Assembly (NCBI RefSeq): GCF_000003605.2
Contig: NW_003107591.1
Span: 67,573-101,670, forward strand
Length of the DNA stretch: 34,098 bases
Direction: 5' to 3'
From: Saccoglossus kowalevskii
Taxonomy: Eukaryota > Hemichordata > Enteropneusta > Harrimaniidae
The translations under genes and the position numbers were made by a program. The notes beneath the pieces are model-generated. The model was not told the origin of the DNA. It did no database searches and saw only the letters and a list, made by a program, of their open reading frames with translations. Of the stretch, positions 9,651-20,839 are shown piece by piece (the first letter of the stretch is position 1; each line of letters begins with the position of its first letter).

Positions 9651-11053
9651 AAAATGCATTTCTGTTGTACCAAAGGATGCTAAAATACTTTATGCAAAAT
9701 AACTATTGCTTAATTTATACAAAGAAATTATCTGGACATTTATTTGATTTTTTTGAGATCAGTGAAACATTTAGGATGTACTCTGAAGCTCAAGATACAA
9801 CACGCTAAAACTAAAAGAACACACAACGTAAACACACAATCTGTAATATAATGGTTTCATGATATTATTTTTAAACAGGAGAATGCAACTTTGATTTTTG
9901 TGAAAGATTGTAGATTTTTTTTTCATCATTTTTGATTAAAATCGTAGTGCAAGAAGTAACTTGATTCAAAAAAAAGAAAATTATCGCAGCAAGTAAATAA
10001 AACATCCTTTCAATTGGGAGTCATGAAAAAGTGATTGTCGCATCTCAAAAACACTGTTCCTTTCATATCTGATAACTAAAATGATGATGATAGATATTTT
10101 TTTTTTAATTATTAAGATGATTTAAACTACAAAGTAGATTTTAAGTATAATAACGTTTTCTTTTGAATTGTGAATAATTTTGAAATAAAAAGTTGTGATT
10201 GAAATTTTTTCAAGTTCATGTATTGCTTGTTGCAAATATATACACATTTATGCTGTGAAATACTGAAGATTCAAAGATGCGAAATTTGAAAGAAAAAAAT
10301 GCTTATTTTTAACAACTTTTTTTTCATAAAATGAAAAAAAAAGTCACCCAAAACTAGCAAGTTTAATGACAGATAATTATGCAATATTGTTCAAATTATA
10401 ATAAAGCATGACATTTTGGTGCTCATCAAAAATAAGAGATTGTCCCATAACAAGCAGATCTTTTTTTTCTTTCTAAACAGATATATGGTTTTAAAAACAC
10501 TTGAAAAACTAGCAAATAATTCTCTTAAACAACTGCAGTATGCATGAAATTACCACCAGTGTGCCCTCTAACAGGACTCAATTTGTAGAGATCCTGATTC
10601 AGAATGGAACCCCCCCCAATCAACTCAGCTTGTTGCCTGCTGGGGGGGGGGGGCAGTCTTAAAGTATAACAATAAAACACTACTAGACTGTATACTAACT
10701 GATTTAAGAAAAAAAAGTGGTGGCCCCTGAATTTCTTCGTTTGTACACTATGTTCATAAAATTCATTTTAGCAAAGTCTTTGTGTGTCTTGGAGGGCACA
10801 CTGATTACCACATATGGTAATTGTTACATTATAGATTCATATTCTTTTAAAAAAAAACAAAAAAAAAACATTTTTTTGGTAAAAATGTGAATATATACAA
10901 GAATGATTAATCAGACATGGTCCAGCTGATACAAAGCTCATTCACAGTGCACTTCTGAATAGGAACTCAAAAATGTGTACAATTTTACTACGTTCATTTT
11001 CTGATATAGTGGCAATTGATTAACGCCTTCTAGTGGTAAATAGTACAAATTAA
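9651..11053. other. intergenic AT-rich sequence
   Basis: The space between the convergent DCAF11 and HNF4 genes. It contains many homopolymer A and T runs, a run of eight C near 10610 facing a run of twelve G at about 10643, and no coding or RNA gene signal that I can support. Confidence 0.5.
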
Positions 11054-11495
11054 GGGACGACGTCAAAAGATCGATGTCGGATAAAAAACTTAATTCCTTT
11101 AGTTTTTTTCCAAACCCCCCCTACCCCCCACTGAAACTTAATTGATAAATATTGGTCATGGCGTCAGACTATATTCACCATTAAATACAAATTGATAATC
11201 GGACAGTAGTATTGCATAGCAGTTGGTTGTCGGGTGGGTGTAAAATGAGTTTACAAATGCACCTCATTTGACCACCAGATTTACACTCGAACCAAACCAT
11301 TTTTCTGTTTATTTTCCATTTTCGGTCATTTCTGTCCATGATTGGATAGAACTACAAATACTCCAAGATTTTTTTGACTTCATTAAAAAATAAAATCGTT
11401 TTTGTAGGATGGAAATTTTTTGAGGTCAAAACCCCCCACCCCCAAACTAAAGCAAATAAGTTTTTTATCCGACATCGATCTTTTGACGTTGTCCC
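11054..11495. mobile_element. 442-bp MITE, probably Harbinger-type
   Basis: Terminal inverted repeats of 39 bp (11054-11092 and 11457-11495) differ at one position. They begin GGGACGACGTC on the left and GGGACAACGTC on the right (minus strand). TAA flanks both sides (11051-11053 and 11496-11498). A 3-bp TWA duplication with G-rich ends is typical of PIF/Harbinger elements. There is no transposase. It lies in the 3' flank of HNF4. Confidence 0.8.
11308..11313 (-). terminator. candidate polyA signal of HNF4, inside the MITE
   Basis: AATAAA on the minus strand, the first canonical hexamer after the HNF4 stop codon, about 575 bp downstream. Variant hexamers nearer the stop were not excluded. Confidence 0.3.
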
Positions 11496-11884
11496 TAAAA
11501 GTTATAAAGTTGAATGTTCTCATCAGAATACAACCATGACCAACCTTGAAATTCTTCAGATTTGGGTTGAAAAAAGTAACAATTTATAACTTAAAATATT
11601 AACAAGCAAGCCCTACAAATACAACACATGCAAGAAATATGGCAAATATGTTAATCACGATATTATATATTCATATAGATTCAAAAAAATAATGCTTTTA
11701 TCTTAATTTTAACAATTGGTTGTTGATGGCCACTGCACTAGAAAGCATTCCTCAAAGAAAAAAAGGCCAAATATACTAAAACATAAAAAATCCCCTCTGA
11801 GATGTTTCAGGGACGGTTTTAAAAAATAATAAAATGGTATCTTCCCTCAGTTCAAGATGTGTTCATAACTGGATTCGTTCAGTT
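11496..11884 (-). other. HNF4 3' untranslated region, proximal part
   Basis: AT-rich sequence immediately after the HNF4 stop codon on the minus strand, without a reading frame or recognised element. Probably transcribed as 3' UTR. Confidence 0.45.
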
Positions 11885-12267
11885 TCAACTTGCAGTCACT
11901 CTTGTTTGAGTGGCACTAGTGGTTATAGTAGGTGGTGTACTTGCAGCAGTTACGGCGACAGTGGTCATGTCTTCATATCGGATACCACTAGATGCTGCGA
12001 TGACTTCTCTTTTGAATGCATGCGTGGAGCTGGCTACTACAGCGGCTCTTGTATAATCCATATCAGATAAATCTTCACGTTTTGGCCCATGTGCAGCAAC
12101 TTGTTGCAGTTTCAGAAATTCACTTGCTGTAGGATGGGATGCTGCACTGATAGATGCTTCACTCGGTTGCAGTTGATGCATTATAGGGTGGCCGTTGGTT
12201 AGATGGTCTGTTGTAGGATTGGCTGCTGCTGCTGCCATCATGCTATGTTGTGTGTCATTGCTTGTAC
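11885..12267 (-). CDS. HNF4: HNF4, terminal coding exon (F domain)
   Basis: This is the last coding exon of the nuclear receptor HNF4. It enters with two bases that complete the second Gly of the LLGG motif after the activation helix. It then encodes GTSNDTQHSMMAAAAANPTT, a stretch rich in Ala, Ser, Thr and His, and ends TRVTAS and a stop at 11885-11887. In the family the F domain is the variable tail that restrains coactivator binding. The segment FKREVIAAS and the PPTITT run recall, weakly, the PTITKQEVI end of vertebrate HNF4A. The acceptor is TTTCATTTTCAG. The frame is confirmed by the phase from the upstream exon and by the six-exon total dividing by three. Confidence 0.9.
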
Positions 12268-13641
12268 CTGAAAATGAAAGATACATAGCTTGTCATGCAG
12301 GCTTGAATGAATTAAGGTATAGCAGCAAGTTCCCTGACACTTTCCAGGCTAGAGATTGTTCGAAATTTTGAAACTGTTAATAGTACACATACTCAAAAAA
12401 GTATTTTAATATATAGAGAAAAAAAGGCACACATATGTGATTAAAATTCTTAAGAGTTTGTTTACATTGCTCTTCGCTTGAAGTGTCTGGATTGCTTCTG
12501 ATTGCTACCTAAAATGATGGTGTGGCTTAAATTAACACAACACTTGCTGAAAGCCTCCGGATAGCCAAATTGACTGGTATATAATGGCTGTTATATGTAA
12601 TTGTAAACCAGAACAGTATGAAGCCTATCCATGCTAAATTGCAACTGATATTAAGGTGTAGTGACCATATTTTGTAATAAATAGGTGTTTATTCAAATGT
12701 CTGCCACAAAAATCAAACTATTTTATTTTGAATTAAAAAAAAAAATTGTTTATACAATGTTAGAAATGCATAACTTTGAAGAACTGAGTATTACTAAAAT
12801 TAATCTTATCAAATATGTGTAGCACATACATGTATATTAAAGCGTGGAAATGCCTCAAAAGAATTTTGTGTTTGTTTCACAATATTTAATTACAACCTTT
12901 TTATGTCCCGTGTTTTTTTTTTGTATATGATCTCGCAGTGAATGATAAATTGTCTATCGATCGTTATTTGAAATTAAAGCTGCAGAGCTGTTTTGTCAGG
13001 TCCAAGTGAATGTTAAAGTTGTTATTGCTTGTATATATTCTATATAAATGATAATATATGCCATAACAAATTCAGATCCACAGAAAGTGGTCAAATAACC
13101 ATTTTCTGTTTAATTTCCACCTAATCATGTGACATGTCTTTTCTCAAACTTGAGAGGTATTATTCAGATATAGTTTCAATTCTAACACCCCAGCCATTCC
13201 GAGGAAGCAGAGTTTTAAGCATTTTATCTGTTTTCTACTTTAAAAAAAAATGGCGGCCATAGTTACATGACCTCTGAAATGTTATCTGTTGTACATTAAA
13301 ATCTAGTATATGCCTTAACAAATTGAGATCGTCTAGACCCTCTGAAAGTGGTCAAAAAGCCATTTCCTGGTTAATTTCAATGAAAGATGGCTGCCAAACC
13401 AGGCGACAAATCAAAATTATGAAGGATAGGTGCTTCAGTTTCAGTTTAGAAGTTTAAGGAAAAGGGTGTTCAAGGGTGACAAAGAAATGGCAGAAGAACA
13501 AATTTGATCAAAAACTGGGAAAATCATGGGGCCCAAGATGTTGAAATGTGTCGACCATGATCGCGATAGTTTATACCAGATGCATATACCTTGATAAGAA
13601 GTGTCCCAAATGCTGAAATATACAGAAAGTTTTATTAATAC
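12268..13641 (-). other. HNF4 intron with an imperfect direct repeat
   Basis: An AT-rich intron. Segments at about 13046-13130 and 13305-13390 are imperfect direct copies (GAAAGTGGTCAAA, TTAATTTC blocks) spaced about 260 bp apart. No exon is visible in it. Confidence 0.6.
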
Positions 13642-13878
13642 CTCCAAGCAGCATTTCTTGGAGTAGATTATCTATCTTAGTGACACCAAACAACTTGGCA
13701 AACTGCACTTGCTCTATCATATGCCATGTGATACTCTGTAGTGATGGTAACACCAATAAGATTTCTCCAAAGCGGCCTCTCGAGTCGTATTGTCGGTCGT
13801 TAATGTAGTCTTCCAGGTTTATCTGTGCTTGATATCGTAACGATTTAATCTTCATTGAGTCGCTCAAACCTTTGGCAT
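13642..13878 (-). CDS. HNF4: HNF4, ligand-binding-domain exon with AF-2 helix
   Basis: Encodes [18 protein letters not shown], then [39 protein letters not shown] and [12 protein letters not shown]. This is the C-terminal half of the ligand-binding domain. The last stretch is helix 12 (AF-2), whose LLQEMLL motif contacts coactivators; it is intact. Homology to vertebrate HNF4A is nearly continuous. The exon starts with two bases completing an Asp codon after the acceptor ATATTTCAG and ends one base into the next Gly codon before GTATTA. That donor is weaker than the others. The LBD also carries the dimer interface; HNF4 acts as a homodimer on DR1 sites. Confidence 0.95.
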
Positions 13879-14141
13879 CTGAAATATCGTTATGGAAACC
13901 ACTTAGAATGGGTCAACATTTACTGGGACTTTAATTTTTTTTTTTTTTTTGTATGGATCACCAACTCATACTTTTGACATAATATTTGTTCAGAAAATAA
14001 TGAGATGGTACTGTTGCAACAAAAACACATTTATTTAAGTTGATCAAAATCAACAAAGTTTGACTTGAGAAAATTACAAATCGATTTATAAACCGAAGGC
14101 TAATTATTATTTTGGTCTCTAAACAAAGACAAAGCTACAAA

Positions 14142-15297
14142 TCAAAGAAAGCTTAGAAAGAACTCCTGTGTGCTGAGAGTATTGAAGACACATTAAAAAT
14201 TAATTCAAAATTACTTGTATACTTGAGATATTGATGGAATAGCTGAAAACTAATTATGTAAATCAGATAGCTGATATGAACAGATTTGAGTGTAAAACTA
14301 ATAAGGCCTGCGTAATGTAATATCTTTGTACCAAGTTTCATTGAAATGTGATTAGAACAAAAAAAACTTTGAATTATTATTAGAGAATTAATATGAACAA
14401 ATTTCAACCCAAAATTAATCCGGCCTGTCTGTTCTGTACCAAATTGTATTCAAATGTGATAATCAGTAATTGAGATATCAGTATTAATTATTTTAATTAG
14501 GTGATTAATAAGTATAAATATTTACCAAAAACTAATTGGGTCTCTGCATAGTCCTAGGTTCATTGAAATGTGATGATGAATACTCTATAAAAGTTTCATT
14601 AAAATCCAATTAGTGGTTTTTTATATATCAGTGGAACATTCATGAAAAAAATTAACTAATTATGCGAATTAGGTAATTATATTCCACAATTATTTACCCT
14701 AAAACTAATCAGGTCTCTGCATAGTCCTAGAGGATCTATGTAGCAAGTCTCATTAAAATATGATGATCAGTACTTGAGTTATCAGGCGAAAAGCTGAAAA
14801 TTAACTAATTATGCTAACAAATAATTACCCCAAAACTAATCAGGTCTCTGCACAGTCCTTAAGTAACTATGTACCAAGTTTCATTGAAATGTGGTGATTA
14901 CTACTTGAAATATCAAAAGCTGAAAATGTATTAATTATGCAAATTAGGTAATTAATATGTACTGATATTATTCTAAAAACTATCAGGTCTGTGCAGTGTC
15001 CTATGACATCTATGTACCAAGTTTTATTGAAATGTGATGATTAGTACTTGAGATATCAGTGGAAAAGCCAAAAATTGATTAATCATTATGCAATTTAGGT
15101 AATTAATATTGCACAGATTTTTACCTAAAACTAATTAAATCTGCGCATTAGTTCAGAGCATCTATGCACCAAGTTTCATCAAAATCCAATGAGTGTACGT
15201 TCTTGAGATATCAGTGGAACACATACACACACAAAGAGACACATAGACAGACACACTAACTGCAAAGACTCCCTTTTTGTGCTTCGCACATGGGAGT
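14142..15297 (+). repeat. core-repeat array with terminal microsatellite and hairpin
   Basis: About seven degenerate units of roughly 140-150 bp repeat blocks such as CCAAGTTTCATTGAAATGTG, GAGATATCAGTGGAA and CTAATTATGCAAATTAGG (for example at 14330, 14870, 15015). The array ends in an ACACACA/GACAGACAC tract (about 15220-15257) and a hairpin ACTCCC...GTGC-TTCG-CAC...GGGAGT at 15268-15297. This resembles non-autonomous Helentron-like elements such as the pearl family of bivalves. A partial inverted copy is at 6525-6838. Confidence 0.65.
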
Positions 15298-15312
15298 CAA
15301 AAGTATTGCTGA

Positions 15313-15490
15313 AAGGTTGGTCACATAAAACAGGTGTTCTTTATACACAGGTTACTCATACATTATGCTGAGGTACTGCCTAAAAGTGGTCACTATAAAC
15401 AGGAGGTTTTTATACCAGGATGCTCATATGTTATTCCTTGGAACTGCTTAAAAGTGGTCACTATAGGCAGGTGGTTACTATATAGAGGTA
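15313..15490 (+). repeat. tandem repeat, about 70-bp unit, 2.5 copies
   Basis: Units start near 15313, 15385 and 15453 and share GGTCACTATAAACAGG-like and CATTATGCTGAGGTACTGC-like blocks with moderate divergence. Confidence 0.6.
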
Positions 15491-15851
15491 AACTATTATG
15501 TATAACTTAGCAATTTAAACAAATTAAATTAAAAATTCCTTAAACTTTCACATTTTTTTTTTCAACCATGTCAAATTATGCACCCACCATGATATAGAAA
15601 CATGTCAAATCAGAAGCTGTTATGCTGTGATTCATGAAGATGTTCCCCATGTCTTGAAGCACATATATAAGTCAAGCTTTCAGGCTGTCTTGCACATGTA
15701 ACGCAAGTTTACTATGTGACATGTGACAATTGGGGACTTTGACATTCAGAGAGTTTAAATCCATGATAACACTGAAAACACCAAACATTTAGCTCTAGAT
15801 AGAATTCACTTTTCCACCGAGTTCTACACACCTCATTCAAATTCTGGCCAC

Positions 15852-16400
15852 NNNNNNNNNNNNNNNNNNNNNNNNNNNNNNNNNNNNNNNNNNNNNNNNN
15901 NNNNNNNNNNNNNNNNNNNNNNNNNNNNNNNNNNNNNNNNNNNNNNNNNNNNNNNNNNNNNNNNNNNNNNNNNNNNNNNNNNNNNNNNNNNNNNNNNNNN
16001 NNNNNNNNNNNNNNNNNNNNNNNNNNNNNNNNNNNNNNNNNNNNNNNNNNNNNNNNNNNNNNNNNNNNNNNNNNNNNNNNNNNNNNNNNNNNNNNNNNNN
16101 NNNNNNNNNNNNNNNNNNNNNNNNNNNNNNNNNNNNNNNNNNNNNNNNNNNNNNNNNNNNNNNNNNNNNNNNNNNNNNNNNNNNNNNNNNNNNNNNNNNN
16201 NNNNNNNNNNNNNNNNNNNNNNNNNNNNNNNNNNNNNNNNNNNNNNNNNNNNNNNNNNNNNNNNNNNNNNNNNNNNNNNNNNNNNNNNNNNNNNNNNNNN
16301 NNNNNNNNNNNNNNNNNNNNNNNNNNNNNNNNNNNNNNNNNNNNNNNNNNNNNNNNNNNNNNNNNNNNNNNNNNNNNNNNNNNNNNNNNNNNNNNNNNNN
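15852..16400. other. assembly gap of 549 N
   Basis: Unknown sequence inside an HNF4 intron. Reading frames that cross it are artefacts. Confidence 0.99.
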
Positions 16401-16589
16401 TCCCCCATTTAACATGCAATTCTTTACTGTGATAAAGAGCTGGTCATCATTTTATATCATTTTGTATGTCACAAACATTGTACAAAAGATATTTTAAACA
16501 AAAACAGAAGTTGTGAAGACCACTACAGATTGTTGAACAAGCCATGGCATTTTAACATTTGATTGTAGAGTATAACCATGTATACACAC

Positions 16590-16830
16590 CTGGATCAAAG
16601 AAAACAATCGCTTTCAAACACGCAAATTCGTGATCATCTATCTGGACATCATGAAGCGGTTTCACCAGCTCGTCAAGTATCCGTGCTGCAATCCGACTGA
16701 TTTCCAACTGTGGAGCATGTCTCGGTATTATGACATCATTTCCAAGCAGTAGGATGTCTTTGTAATTGAGTGAACGTTTAGCCACTCCCAGCACCAGGTG
16801 TTCACCAGCATGAGCTCTCAGAAGTGCCAC
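16590..16830 (-). CDS. HNF4: HNF4, central ligand-binding-domain exon
   Basis: Encodes [20 protein letters not shown], then [32 protein letters not shown] and LKAIVFFDP. These match the core of the HNF4 ligand-binding domain, including the helix 4-5 region and the pocket that in vertebrate HNF4 holds a fatty acid. The acceptor is TTCACTAACAG and the exon opens with GTG (Val) in phase 0. It is not a start codon: the preceding exon ends PLDDQ, exactly the family junction DDQV. The donor GTGTGTA leaves one G that joins AT of the next exon to give the Asp of FFDPD. The 241-bp length fits the phases on both sides. Confidence 0.95.
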
Positions 16831-17725
16831 CTGTTAGTGAAGTTAGGAATTAGTTTGGGTTCAAAGACGTGGGTTACAACACAAAATCAATTTCAGCGTA
16901 GTAGACCCAAATTTAACTATTTAGTATTACTACAATAAGATGTATGTTCTATGTTTAACATTTAGTAAATAATGCTGTTGAATACATGCACTAAAGTTTT
17001 ATTTGGACCAACAAAATATCTTCCCTTTCAATCATATGTGGTGCACTTTACTGGTATGCAAAATGATTGTGCAGACATCTCTGTATCGAATGGCAGTTTA
17101 ATATAATACAGTCCCAGTCAAACACGGATGGATTCTGAAGTTGTATAGTAAGAAAAATATTAATTTGAAGCTTTTGAAATGTAAAGTAACAGCTATGGGA
17201 TTCCCAAGCCTTGCCAAAAACCAAACATTATTAAGCAGTATGTAGAGTTTTCAACATATTTAATAAGGTATCATCAAGTCAGAAAATCACAAACAAAATT
17301 CTCTGTTTGTAAAAAGACTATATAACAAAACAAATATTCAATGTAAATTAATTTCCATTTAGATCAGTTTGAGTTGCACACCAGACTCTTTGAGTTTTTA
17401 CCCGCATTGCCATTATATGTTGGCTCCCTTTTGAATTTATAGGACAGCTACTCATACTGGTAGAACATCCGAGCAACATCGAACATACTCCCTAGACTAG
17501 TTGTGTTTAACATACTCCCTAGACTAGTTGTGTTTAACATACTCCCTAGACTAGTTGTGTTTAACAAACACCCAAAGCAGAATTAAAACAGCAATGTATT
17601 GTGGGATTTATTGTACAGACTGTAGAATTACTAGTATGTTTTTGGGTGTTCAACTCCCAGTTGAAGTTGAACCCTGGAACAGCCAATCATGAGCCAGCAC
17701 TACAACTATTTTATGCTATGCTTAC
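16831..17725 (-). other. HNF4 intron with a 27-bp minisatellite
   Basis: An 895-bp AT-rich intron. Its only structure is the 3 x 27-bp tandem repeat at 17484-17564. Confidence 0.65.
17484..17564. repeat. minisatellite, 27-bp unit x 3
   Basis: Three identical head-to-tail units beginning CATACTCCCTAGACTAG at 17484, 17511 and 17538. The perfect identity points to a recent expansion. Confidence 0.95.
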
Positions 17726-17893
17726 CTGGTCATCTAATGGTAATTCACAAAAGCTAGGTATATATTTGGCCCATTCCACTAACACTAATAACTGCTGCTT
17801 CATGCTTTCACATATGTCTTCAAGCACCGCAACCTTTTTATTCGATGATATGGTGTTCTCTGACAATGGTGGCGCCATCTGATGGGGAAACAT
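17726..17893 (-). CDS. HNF4: HNF4, exon from hinge to first LBD helices
   Basis: 56 codons: a lineage-specific hinge segment opening [14 protein letters not shown], then [20 protein letters not shown] and [14 protein letters not shown], which match the first helices and the signature region of the HNF4 ligand-binding domain. The opening Met is internal, because the acceptor TTCTTTTACAG precedes it directly and the upstream exon ends in phase 0 (SRQ). The donor is GTAAGC. Vertebrate HNF4A has roughly the same number of hinge residues at this place but with different sequence. Confidence 0.95.
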
Positions 17894-19379
17894 CTGTAAA
17901 AGAACATGATGAATATTAATAACTACAATATTAGTAAATTGACTTTTTGATTGTGGGGGTCGGCATCAGAATAACAAGGCTTTAATTAGTTGATGACAAT
18001 GGTTACAGAATTAAATTCATATGGGAGTATGTTATTCAGAGACCACATTTATTCAAAGCGCACTAAACCACAATTTGGACTTGATCATTAAAATATAACT
18101 TATTTTGTCTGGTTAACAGACCTTTGTTGTTGATGCCAATATAAGAGTCATGTCAACATAGAATTGATTATGAATAAAAAATTATTACTGGATTTAATCT
18201 GAGGTTTGGCTGGTAAGAATATACAGTGACTTGTGAATTAAAATCAACATGTGGACAATATAAGAAATATTGGTGTATCAAAAAATATAATTAATATATA
18301 GTAATGAAAAATATATAGTAGTTTAACAAGTGAAATATGTGCATTTAAATTTTGGAAAACAAAAATTGAATTTTACATTTTACAGCACTTTTAATATCAA
18401 TCCTTTGAGCACCATAGTTAACTTTTGTCACCAATAAAAAAATTAAAACCAAAAATTTTTTCATAATTTTATTTTTTGTATAATTTGATCAAGACTTGTA
18501 ACGAATAGAAAAATTTTGTTTATTTTGTTTAATACAATTATTAAAACATCATACAGAAAATGGAAAAATGTTATGGCGGGAAAAAATGTTCTCAAAAAAT
18601 GCACTCAAAGGGTTATGATGACAGACACTGTAGTGTTTTTGTAACACTATTATTCACATGCAGGAAGTGAGTAGTAGATTCAAGTCTATAGAACCAAGGT
18701 TTAATAAGTAATAAGGTATGCAACTAGTGTGACTTGAGATGAAGATCTCGCATGAATTGTGATACAATTGCAAATATTTCTAATATTAACAGTGAGTCTG
18801 AGTGAAATGTACAGTGTTCATCTTGGATTGTCCTTATATGTACAAATACCGCATTTAAGTGTTTTTATGCATCATTGTCATAGTGGAAGCAGGATAGATT
18901 GACAGGCGTATGAAACTCACGATTAAAAGAATCACTAAAAATGAATTCAACTTGCATACCCTTCCACTTATAAATCTTTGATAGACCCAACATGAATTCA
19001 AAGAATAAAATTTTTTTTTTTTTTACATGTTGAATGAAAATAATTTATGGACACAGTGAGTTACATTCAGTTAAGATTCATTACGATGGCAAAGTGACAA
19101 AGCTGACCAGCTGCCAGATAATTATTAGATTATTAATACATATTCTACATATATGCGTGCATACTTAAGAAATATACTTACCGATAATTCAGTCTGAATC
19201 ATATAACAATGTATAAGGTAGGCCAATGATCACCATGGATACAAAACCTAGAAGATGGTGAACATGGGGATAAAATGAAATGGTATGACATCAGGTACTC
19301 CTACACAACATGCAAATGAGGGTGGAATGGAATGGTTTTATTATGAACAACAACATATATAGAAATACAATTGACTGAC
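17894..19379 (-). other. HNF4 intron with a small MITE
   Basis: A 1486-bp AT-rich intron containing the element at 18401-18612. No other structure was seen. Confidence 0.6.
18401..18612. mobile_element. small piggyBac-like MITE relic
   Basis: About 212 bp with imperfect inverted ends: TCCTTTGAGCACC on the left and CCCTTTGAGTGCA read inward from the right. Flanks are TCAA and TTAT, as expected for a decayed TTAA target. The interior is A/T homopolymers. Confidence 0.45.
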
Positions 19380-19495
19380 CTGACGGGAAAGAACTTCAGC
19401 ATTTAGAAGCATATTTACAGACATACTGCCGCTGGTTAGGTTGTCTTCGTAGCTGGTTCTACGAGTGCTGATTCGGTCCCTTTCATTTTGAACAG
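19380..19495 (-). CDS. HNF4: HNF4, exon after the DNA-binding domain
   Basis: The first two bases complete an Ala codon begun in the upstream exon. The exon then reads [17 protein letters not shown] followed by a less conserved Asn/Ser/Met segment and AEVLSRQ. This is the C-terminal extension of the HNF4 DNA-binding domain plus the start of the hinge; vertebrate HNF4A has [17 protein letters not shown] and AEVLSRQ at the same places. The acceptor is TTTCAG at 19496 and the donor CAG then GTCAGT at 19379. The basic ARG-rich extension contacts DNA next to the DR1 half-site in the known structures. Confidence 0.95.
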
Positions 19496-20071
19496 CTGAA
19501 ACAGAAATGACTGATACAATAGGGTTACCTTGTTCATTACAGAGCGTGTGGCAATGTTACATATCAGTGGGGTGATCAAGTCAACACAATTTAATGTCGC
19601 GTGTAAACATACACACAGTCATAGATTATTATTTTTTCCAGAGACCATTAGCTACTGTAGCAGTATAAATTTGACATAGGCAATCCTTTACACAAATTTG
19701 ATGAACATTTTCTTTCTTTACCATAAAACAATCATCATATTAATCAACATTTTTTACAAGACAACTTCAGGATATATTTTAATGCACAAGTGATATGAAC
19801 AAGCCAGCCTCCTACTTAGATTTAAAAGCGATTATTGAGCAGTATATACATTTGTTCTAAGTGTCGGGGCTTTGAAGAAGTGTCAAAATACCTGTCGACT
19901 CGTCATGGCAGCAGTGTACTTCAGACACGTACCACTGTCACAACACATCAAAGTGACATGACTCAAAATGTTGCAATATACTCTGCTGTAATATATCAAC
20001 TGAGTATAACTTTTTAAAATAACCTACTTGAAAGCTATCAGTAACTGTGACATCGCATTATAGATATTTAC
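19496..20071 (-). other. HNF4 intron, nothing notable
   Basis: A 576-bp AT-rich intron between GTAAAT and TTTCAG. No repeat or gene was recognised. The small open frame at 19835-20017 on the other strand has no support. Confidence 0.6.
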
Positions 20072-20314
20072 CTTCTTTTTTCATACCAGCTCTGAAACAT
20101 TTTTTCAGTCGACAGTAGCGACACTGGTTACGCTTGTCTTTATCAACCACACATGTTCGACTGAAACGACAGGAATACACATGGTTCTTCCTTACACTGC
20201 GACGGAAAAATCCTTTGCATCCATCACAACTAGATGCACCATAGTGTTTTCCAGTTGCTCTGTCTCCACATATTGCACACACGGCATTGGCCGAAGTCCC
20301 GTTCATTTCGGCTT
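20072..20314 (-). CDS. HNF4: HNF4, DNA-binding-domain exon
   Basis: Encodes the whole two-zinc-finger DNA-binding domain of HNF4, a NR2A receptor that controls endodermal and metabolic genes by binding DR1 elements as a homodimer. Finger 1 begins [18 protein letters not shown] and contains the recognition box [10 protein letters not shown]. Finger 2 runs from CRFSRTC to CRYCRLKKC, followed by FRAGMKKE. All eight zinc-binding cysteines are present, and identity to vertebrate HNF4A is almost complete across this exon. The acceptor is TGTACTCAG at 20315 and the donor GTAAAT at 20071. An ATG at 20306 (MNGTSANAV) could start a short form, but the two bases AA at the exon start fit a codon begun upstream, so a 5' coding exon is also possible and was not found. 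Confidence 0.97.
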
Positions 20315-20839
20315 CTGAGTACAGAATAAAAAAAAATATTTAATTGTTTAGAATTCCATAATGCTAAATTTGTTTTTTTGTTTGAACTTCATTTATATAG
20401 GGTTAAGTCTATTCATCAATCAATATGGTAAGCTTCCATTAAGTATTGTTTTCGAAGAAAGTTTTTATCAACCCTTGATAATCTGTTAATCTTTGGCAAA
20501 ACAGTTGTAGTGTTCCTTTGCATGCTAGGTACGATACGCAGCAATTTTATATACCCTGATCTCTAACTCAAAATGGACCCACAAGTGGGCAGAATTATGA
20601 ACTCTCTTTTTATTGTTGATTCATGAATTGAACTTGCAATCTCCTTGACACTGGTAGGACAAAATTAAATCTGATCTATTTTCCAAATTATGATTATGAT
20701 GTATTTTTAACATGAAAATGGTCGATAATCAGCCATCTTAAATTGGATCAACCAAATTGACATGATATATAATGTATACGTTAAAGTTTGATTGTGATTG
20801 GTAAAAGCATTGAAAAGATAAGGCTCCAGAATAGCCCGA

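Larger units (their letters stand above)
13879..16589 (-). other. HNF4 intron with repeat array and assembly gap
   Basis: A 2.7-kb intron containing the core-repeat array at 14142-15297, a second array of about 70-bp units at 15313-15490 (three copies around AAGTGGTCACTATA) and the run of N. Its ends are a GTGTGTA donor side (16589) and an ATATTTCAG acceptor side (13879). No exon is seen in the readable part. Confidence 0.65.

Noticed and set aside
11374-11589. 71-codon + strand frame near the HNF4 3' end
   Set aside because: It starts inside the MITE and runs over its inverted repeat, so it has no coding evidence.
15712-16419. Long minus-strand reading frames of up to 235 codons
   Set aside because: They consist almost entirely of N from the assembly gap.
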